From Gracilariopsis chorda (lineage: Eukaryota; Rhodophyta; Florideophyceae; Gracilariales; Gracilariaceae), in NCBI GenBank assembly GCA_003194525.1, contig NBIV01000172.1:1-64000 (forward strand): a DNA stretch of 64,000 nt. Direction: 5' to 3'. Position numbers and translations under genes: made by a program. Positions 57,441 to 64,000 of this stretch are shown piece after piece. Positions within the stretch are counted from its first letter, which is position 1. Each line of letters begins with the position of its first letter. The notes below the pieces were generated by a model. It was given only the letters and a program-made list of their open reading frames with translations, was not told the DNA's origin and did not search any database.

Positions 57441-58239
57441 AGTGGTAGCATCGCACTAACTAATTCTATTCTAAGTGACGGACAAAGAAGATAAACTTGA
57501 TACTCTACAGGCGGATATTCAACAATTTGAATTACCACCGTCGCTTGGGGACTAACCAGAGGACATATGTGAAGGTGAAGACTCAGATTTCGAAGAATTA
57601 TCAATAGAAGAAATACCGATACCGAGGAATGATAAATCAACTACTGCGAATACTGCAATAAGGCGAAATCCGAATATACGTGGGGAGAGCATAACCGCTC
57701 ACAGGCGCACTACATATCATTGTCTAAGTCGTTCAACTTTACATTCTTCTGCGAGTACTGCCGGTGCTTGTTTAATACTACCTTTGAATACTAAGCGCAT
57801 TTGCGCACGCTTGAACACATTAACATGCACAAGCGTATGGCACAAGTGTATCGTGCCGCATGCAAATCTCAGAAAGCTCCATCACTAACCAAAACCATCA
57901 GTGCCTTGCCGCCGTTTGGTGTCATCAAGGACATTATCAAATCCTTAAAGAATCATTAATTTTAGACACTTTACAACTGCATCTAGTTAAGCAAAATTTA
58001 TTGATTTGTGCGTTTACACTACTTGAATATCTTGGCACTACAGTAGCCAACCACTAGAAAACCATTGCACAGCATAAGGAAATACAAAATGCCATCCAAT
58101 AGCAATCCTTAGACAACACTTTGAAACAACCATTAAAGAGATCAGTATTTAGGACATTGTATGTTCCTGTAATCAAACAAATTAGTACAACCAAAGTATC
58201 TTCAAGACTATAGTACAATTATTTAGAAGAGTACAATCA

Positions 58240-59110
58240 GTGTTGCAAGAGCAACCACATCTTTTAAATGAAAATGAAATGATAGAACTACAGAATAGAG
58301 TTAATATTTTAGCTCAACAAGTAAATCAGGTAATGCAAGTAAATAATCATTTAACAACTCTTGTAAATCAAAATAATAATCAATCTAGTATACTAAAAGT
58401 AGGAAAACCAGAAAACGTTTCAGGTAAATATGAAAGATCTTGGGTACAATCATTGGAAAATATTTTCTCCAACAGAAATGAAGTAGTAAGTGAAGAAAAG
58501 AAACTTAAGGGTGCTGTAAGCTTTAAGAGTGGACAAGCACTAGAATGGTGAGAGCTAATAATATAAATAATGGAAATAATATTAATACCTTTGATGTGTT
58601 CCGAAGAAGACTGTTAGAATACTTTGAACCCGCAAATAGACAGTTTAATGCATGAAAATCAATATCAAATCTAGAGCAAATGGAAAAGTTCTACTCAGTT
58701 AGCTTATATAATAAAGAATTCACTAAATGGTTATTACAAGTTCCAAATATGTCTGTACAAGAACAGCTATTTTTATATAGCAAGGGATTGAAGCATCACA
58801 TTCGTATCGAACTTGAAAGATCAGAGCCCAACCAATTACAAGAAGCCATGAATACTGCAGAAAGAGTGAATACTATTTACACATCCAAAAGATTTAATTA
58901 TGGTTATCGTTCATACTGGGGAAAGCAACCAAAGCGCGATAATATTGAAAAACCAACAACGATGGAAATAGGAAACATTCAATAGAATAACAACAGAAGT
59001 AATCTTAATAATGAAGAAAGAAGGGAACACATGAAACAGAATTTATGCTTTATGTGTCATAAACAAGGATGTCGTCCTTGGAAACATAGGATGAACTACA
59101 ACCCAAAAAA
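58240..59110 (+). pseudogene. Gypsy gag region (fossil)
   Basis: Gag-like retrotransposon text (LKGAVSFKSGQALEW; MSVQEQLFLYSKGLKHHIR; EAMNTAERVN) followed by a CCHC-like knuckle (CFMCHKQGC) near 59050. Broken. Confidence 0.7.
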
Positions 59111-59269
59111 CTAAACAATCCGGGTTCGGAGAAGACAGCCAGCACCGAATCCGTCGCAAAATTACAATACTAAAAGACAGAAAAAGACAAAAACAATAGA
59201 AAACTACTACGAAATGGAAAACCCAATACCATTGCATTATGTGCATTAAATAATAAACCAACAAAGAAT

Positions 59270-62200
59270 AATCTTCTATTCTTCAAGGGAGAATGTATAA
59301 CATTGGATAAGATTGAAACCTGTAACATCTTAATAGATAGTGGTTGTGAGGAGGTCTGTATCTCCAAGAAATATGCTGACCAGCGTAAACTAAAAAGGAA
59401 AGCAAATGATATTAGAGCAGAATTATAGGATGGAACATTAGTCCCAATGGAGCATTTTTTAGGCGTTCTATTTATCAAAATTGGAGAAACTAAGTTTATC
59501 ATAAATCCTTTCATAGTGGATTTGATAGGATATGTTGTTAATCTGGGAAAGTCTTGGCTACACCAGTACAATCCACATATAAACTGGAAAAGAAATTCAA
59601 TACTTATTCCTATTGATGGAAAGAACTTTTTTCTGGACGCAGAACCTGTTAAAAGACAGTGCTCCCAAGTTCAACTTCTGGTAAGTAAAAAACAGTTCGC
59701 TAAACTCGTACGAATAAAAAAGAGTAAAATATACCTTATGTTAATACAACCAAAAGTGACACGGGTAGTACAAATAAAGACAAAGTTGACCTAGACCCAA
59801 AAGGTAATGAACTATTAAAACTCTTAAAAGAATACCATGATGTATTCCCAGATGATTTACCAAAGGGATTACCACCCAAGAGAAATATAGAAATGAAAAT
59901 TGCACTAAAAGAGGATGCTACACCTAAGATGGGACCAATGTACAAACTATCTCCTGCAGAACTAGAAGAGATGAGGAAACAACTGGATCACTTATTAAGT
60001 CATGAATTTATAAGACCAAGTATTAGCCCATGGGAAAGCCCAGTTCTTTTTACATCAAAAAAGGATGGCTCACTTCGAATGTGCGTGGACTATAGAGCAA
60101 TAAACAAAAATACAATAAAAAACTATGTGCCACTTCCTCGAGTGGACGAACTTTGGGATCAAATAGGAAATGCTAAGTACTTTACTACACCCGATTTGAG
60201 ATCAGGATATAACCAAATCAGAATACAAGAAGACGACATACCTAAAACTGCATTTCGTACAAGATACGGCCAATTCGAATATCTCGTCACGCCGTTTGGA
60301 CTAACGGGTGCACCTGGTTGCTTCCAAACCTTATTGAATAATATTTTTAGACCATTTTTGGACAAGTTCGTAATGGTCTACCTCGATGACATTTTAATTT
60401 ACAGCAGAACAGAGGAAGACCACTTAAAACAAATAAAACTTGTGCTGGATATACTTAAAAAAGAAAACCTATATGGTAAATTATCTAAATGTCATTTCAT
60501 GAAAGAGTAAGTAGAATATCTGGGTCATGTAATAACCGCGGAAGGAATTTAAGTTGATAAAAAGAAGATTGAAGCAATAACCAAATGGCCAATACCAAAA
60601 ACAGTCACAGATGTCCAAGGCTTCCTAAATATCTGCAACTACTACAGGAATTTGGTTAAAGACTTTGCAAAAATAGATAATGCTTTAACAGACCTTACAA
60701 AACAGAAAAACGGTTTTATTTGGAAAAATGATCAACAAAAGGCATTTGATATACTGAAAAGTAAACTAATAAGTGCACCTATACTGAAATGTGCAGATCC
60801 TGTGCTTCCATATGAAGTAACAACAGATGCCTCCTCCACGGGTTTAGGAGCAGTTCTATCTCAGAAAGACAAGAAAGGGAAAAGACCAATAGCATACGCT
60901 TCTAAGAAACCTAACGAAGCAGAACAGAACTACGCTATAGGAGAAAGAGAACTGCTAGCTATTGTATTTGAACTAAAAACATGGAGATCATATTTACATT
61001 TTTCTAAGTTTAGAATTCTAACTGACCATCATCCGCTTAAGTATTTAAAAACACAAAAGACGTTATCAAGAAAACAAGCAAGATGGGTTGAATTCATGCA
61101 AGAGTTTGACTATACAATCTCATACATAAAAGGCAAAGAGAACAAGGTGGCGGATGCACTCTCAAGAAAGAATATGAAAGTTCATAAAACCTCTTCTAGC
61201 ATCATTAAATCACTCTTAAATAGAACAACAATAAAAATATCCGATGATAAGTTAAGAGAATCGGAAAAAGAATGCAAGAGCAGCCTAAACTTCTTACAGA
61301 TACTTGAACATCCGAAAGAACCATACAAACGTATGGGGAAACGATTATACTTTGAAAATCGCTCATGCGTACCAGAAGGAAAAATACGAAAGACCATTCT
61401 TCAGGACAATCAATGCTCACTACAAGGAGGACACAGGTCATATCAAAGATCCCTTTTAATAATCAGAGAAAAATACTTTTGGGATACAATGAAAAGCGAT
61501 TTAAAGAGATTTATATCTGAATGTGAAAAATGTCAAAAGGCAAAAGCAATGAACAAGGCTATGCAAGGACTACTACAAAGCTTTCCACCTCATACACGAA
61601 AATGAGAAGTGATCTCAATGGACTTTATATTTGACTTACCAAAAAGCAAAGAATATACTGGAATAATGGCTATTGTGGACAAACTCTCCAAACGAGTACA
61701 TTTCATTCCACTCGATGAAAAAAGTAGAGCACCAGACATAGCCAACGTATTCTACAAAAAAGTATATAGACATCATCGACTTCCGAGGGTCATAATACCA
61801 GATAGAGATAACCGATTTACAAGTATACTCTGGGATACCTTGACGAAACTTCTTAACATAAAACTAAACCTATCAACTTCATTCCATCCTCAAACTGATG
61901 GACAAACAGAACGTATGTTTAGAACATTAGAAGAAATGATACGATGCTATGTATCCCACACTCAAAGAGACTTTGAAAAGTATTTACCAGGTCTCCAATT
62001 TGCATACAGTAATCACGTAAATAGTACAACAACATTTACTCCATTTTTCTTAGAATATGGACAACACCCAATCACAGTAAACGATATTTTATACAGTGAT
62101 GAACGTAAAGAACAAAATGAAACATCAGAGAAGTTTCTAGAAGAATTGAAGAAAGCAAACGAGATTGCAAAATATGCAATGGAAGTAGCAAATATAGGAA

Positions 62201-62355
62201 ATGCAGACAATGCTAATTGTATAAGAAAAGATATACATTTTCGCATCGGAGGTTACGTACTATTATCCAAAAAGAATCTGATGATACCTAAAGGCCGATC
62301 AAGAAAGTTCACACCAAAGTTTATAGAACCATTCAAAATCCTATCTCTTAATTAA
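59270..62355 (+). pseudogene. Gypsy pol region (fossil)
   Basis: Order typical of Ty3/gypsy: aspartic protease (ILIDSGCEEV, about 59325), reverse transcriptase (about 59890-60510, with [10 protein letters not shown] near 60380), RNase H (TTDASSTGLGAVL near 60820 to VADALSRK near 61150) and integrase (HHC-C finger near 61410-61540, catalytic core about 61610-62050). Interrupted in a few places, otherwise well preserved. Confidence 0.85.
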
Positions 62356-62746
62356 TTACACACGTCCTAGAAACTTGAAATTCCAAAAGAATATAAATTA
62401 CTACATCACACTTTCCACATATCATTACTAAAGGAGTTACATAGTAGTTCCAACAGCAAGAGGAATATGGATATTCAAAGATTCATACACAAAGTAAACA
62501 CATCTCCATCCTACATTACTGGACATAGAATAATAAACGATGAAGCACAGTACCTTCTACGCACATACGATGAAGAATCAGAAGACATATAGCTCAATGA
62601 ACATGATACACGTATCACGACAGGCTTACTAGATAGTTACAAAGTCCAAACTAGAAGTACTATAAAAGAAAAAAGTACACTCGCATACCTACTTAACTGA
62701 GCTTGAGCTTGAAATAAATTAGTAAGCCTATCATCACAAACATACT

Positions 62747-63169
62747 ATGAATATATATCATGTTCAGGAATACGGACCTTTATGGTTCTCAGGGAACTAT
62801 ATGAAGAATCATTTACGACCAAAACTACAAAATCGTTACAGTCAAGCAGTCACCCTTTACGAAATGATTTACATATGCTTAGCATATAAAACAAATAAAG
62901 AATTATTATTTAATGAGAAAGATAAAAAAATGCTTCTTGCATTGATTGAAAACTATAAGTCTATGCTTACCGGATTTCTAAACGAAGAATTTCTTATTCA
63001 ATTCTACTATTTGAGAATTGGAATGTATGGCCATCTACAGAAACATGAAAATTATTTAAAGATAGTTGAAAATGCTATGTCACAAATAGAAAATAATAAA
63101 AAAGTGTTCATCAATATTAAACAGGATGATGGGAACACTTATTATATTTATCCAAAAAACGAGAACTAA
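62747..63169 (+). CDS. Extra ORF between pol and the 3' LTR
   Basis: An open 140-codon frame (starting MNIYHVQEYGPLWFSGNYMK) inside the gypsy element, downstream of integrase. It is hydrophilic and Lys/Asn/Tyr-rich, with no membrane segment and no recognised domain. Its base composition matches the element. It could be an accessory gene of this lineage or captured sequence. Confidence 0.5.
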   Translation: MNIYHVQEYGPLWFSGNYMKNHLRPKLQNRYSQAVTLYEMIYICLAYKTNKELLFNEKDKKMLLALIENYKSMLTGFLNEEFLIQFYYLRIGMYGHLQKHENYLKIVENAMSQIENNKKVFINIKQDDGNTYYIYPKNEN

Positions 63170-63228
63170 TCCCTTTAAGATCATTATATGATTTGAGGAC
63201 AAATCAAAAAAACGAATAGAAGGAAAAT

Positions 63229-63586
63229 TGTAGAAGATCATCGATAAAATAAATGTGGACACGTAGAATATGTGATAAAGAAGATGTGAAAGGAAATGTA
63301 TTGTACATTATCTTTATTGCAATAAAACATAGTAGTTACAAACTGATCTACAGAACCGTAGATAGGAGACCCCACTGTAATAAAAAAGGTCAATAAACGA
63401 CCGCTTGCTTTGGACGAAGCAGAAAGTCGGAGCAAAGCGACTTCCCAAATCTACTTCGCTCACAAACTCAGCCAGAAATCTGTCCCCAGCCACTTGCAAT
63501 CCGTCCACCACACAGTCCTGACCGTAGTCCATATTCTACATTATTAATATCATACAAAAGTAAGTACCTCTACTGCATGCGCTACA
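63229..63586 (+). repeat. 3' LTR of the gypsy element
   Basis: 358 bp from TGTAGAAG to GCTACA, uninterrupted, aligning with both halves of the split 5' LTR. It includes an AATAAA-like stretch (AATAAAACA, about 63321) that may serve as polyadenylation signal. Confidence 0.9.
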
Positions 63587-63873
63587 GAGATGGACTCCTG
63601 GCAGATTCCAGTGCTGATTATATTTGCTTGCGACAGAGGTCCCCCTATGCCCCACTATGAACTTCTCTTACTTGAAAGAACCCCATGCGTCAACTGCACC
63701 CGCATGGCAATTGATTTATTCATTTTTATAAAAAAGGAATTTTCCGGCAATCTGCTTTTCTTCACGCCACGTTCTTGAGGGTTGTTTGATCTTGGCAAGT
63801 AAACGAGCGGCGCGTTGAAGCTGCGGTTTCTTGTCGCACAGTCCTTACGCCTGAGCCACGCTTCCCACATCCT

Positions 63874-63942
63874 ATGTCGTCGGCAGAAAACACGCAGCCC
63901 ACGCCGGAAGTTTTTATGACTTTGGAAGACTATCCGTTCTCA
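63874..63942 (+). CDS. Possible first exon of a host gene, cut by the window end
   Basis: ATG at 63874 opens MSSAENTQPTPEVFMTLEDY and runs into CAGGTAAGG, a consensus 5' splice site (about 63942). Read-through would stop within 15 bases. Before the gypsy insertion a TATA-like CTATATAAATAAA (56108-56120) would have lain about 325 bp upstream of this ATG. Supported only by the start, composition and splice signal. Confidence 0.35.
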
Positions 63943-64000
63943 GGTAAGGGTTACTGAGACGAAAGTAAACGTGCAAAGAATGTCAATGACAAGCGATGGC

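Larger units (their letters stand above)
56148..63586 (+). mobile_element. Ty3/gypsy LTR retrotransposon with nested insertion
   Basis: Bounded by LTRs of about 360 bp (TGTAGAAG...CGCTACA) and flanked by a perfect 5-bp target duplication GAGAT (56143-56147 and 63587-63591). A primer-binding site TGGTAGCA, complementary to the 3' end of an initiator-Met-type tRNA, begins at 57443, two bases after the 5' LTR. A polypurine tract (about 63218-63228) precedes the 3' LTR. The interior is markedly AT-rich compared with the left part of the window. The coding region is broken in several places. The LTRs differ at several percent of sites by eye, so it is not a recent insertion. Confidence 0.9.

Overview
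This is eukaryotic nuclear DNA of middling GC. The evidence is FANCJ-like and RecQ-like helicases, a SET domain, Ty3/gypsy retroelements, a Tc1-like transposase, a possible tRNA-derived SINE, and CCCTAAA-type telomere-like tracts. Genes are compact and mostly lack obvious introns. An alga (perhaps a red alga) or another intron-poor protist or fungus would fit; the sequence does not settle it. The genome is unidentified, and all family calls come from reading motifs by eye.

Left part (about 0.1-31 kb). This is an unusual cluster of DNA-handling genes: a decayed gene that may be ParB-like (99-1697, -), an unknown acidic-tailed protein (3540-5207, +), a tyrosine recombinase (5830-8293, -), a membrane protein (10132-11022, +), a ketopantoate-reductase-like gene (12762-13678, +), a 1309-residue ParB-domain plus 2-oxoglutarate dioxygenase protein (13789-17718, -), a DNA methyltransferase-SET fusion (18736-21842, +), a zinc-finger/recombinase-like/RecQ helicase (22202-27511, +) and a FANCJ-like helicase (28231-30708, +). 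The intergenic DNA carries two families of dyad-symmetric repeats and tracts of degenerate CCCTAAA-like sequence, all with the C-rich strand on +. I read this as either subtelomeric DNA or a large tyrosine-recombinase mobile element carrying chromatin and DNA-modification genes. Several of these genes contain stops or a frame break, so the copy is at least partly decayed.

Middle part (about 32.6-48.7 kb). A 5'-incomplete Ty3/gypsy fossil (33.1-37.4 kb) is followed by one copy of a Gln-rich dispersed repeat family (37.5-38.1 kb). Next comes a long TPR-CHAT gene (39759-44497) with about 20 near-identical 138-bp repeats and recurrent TAG codons at one repeat position. After it lie a broken gene of unknown family (45.1-47.3 kb), a KpnI-site minisatellite and a small ORF fragment.

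Right part (about 49-64 kb). This is repeat-dominated. A second, inverted copy of the Gln-rich family is split by a 1.29-kb LTR element with 204-bp terminal repeats. A decayed Tc1/mariner transposase follows. Last is a large AT-rich Ty3/gypsy element (56148-63586) with a 5-bp target duplication GAGAT and a 926-bp second element nested in its 5' LTR. The window ends just inside what may be the first exon of a host gene.
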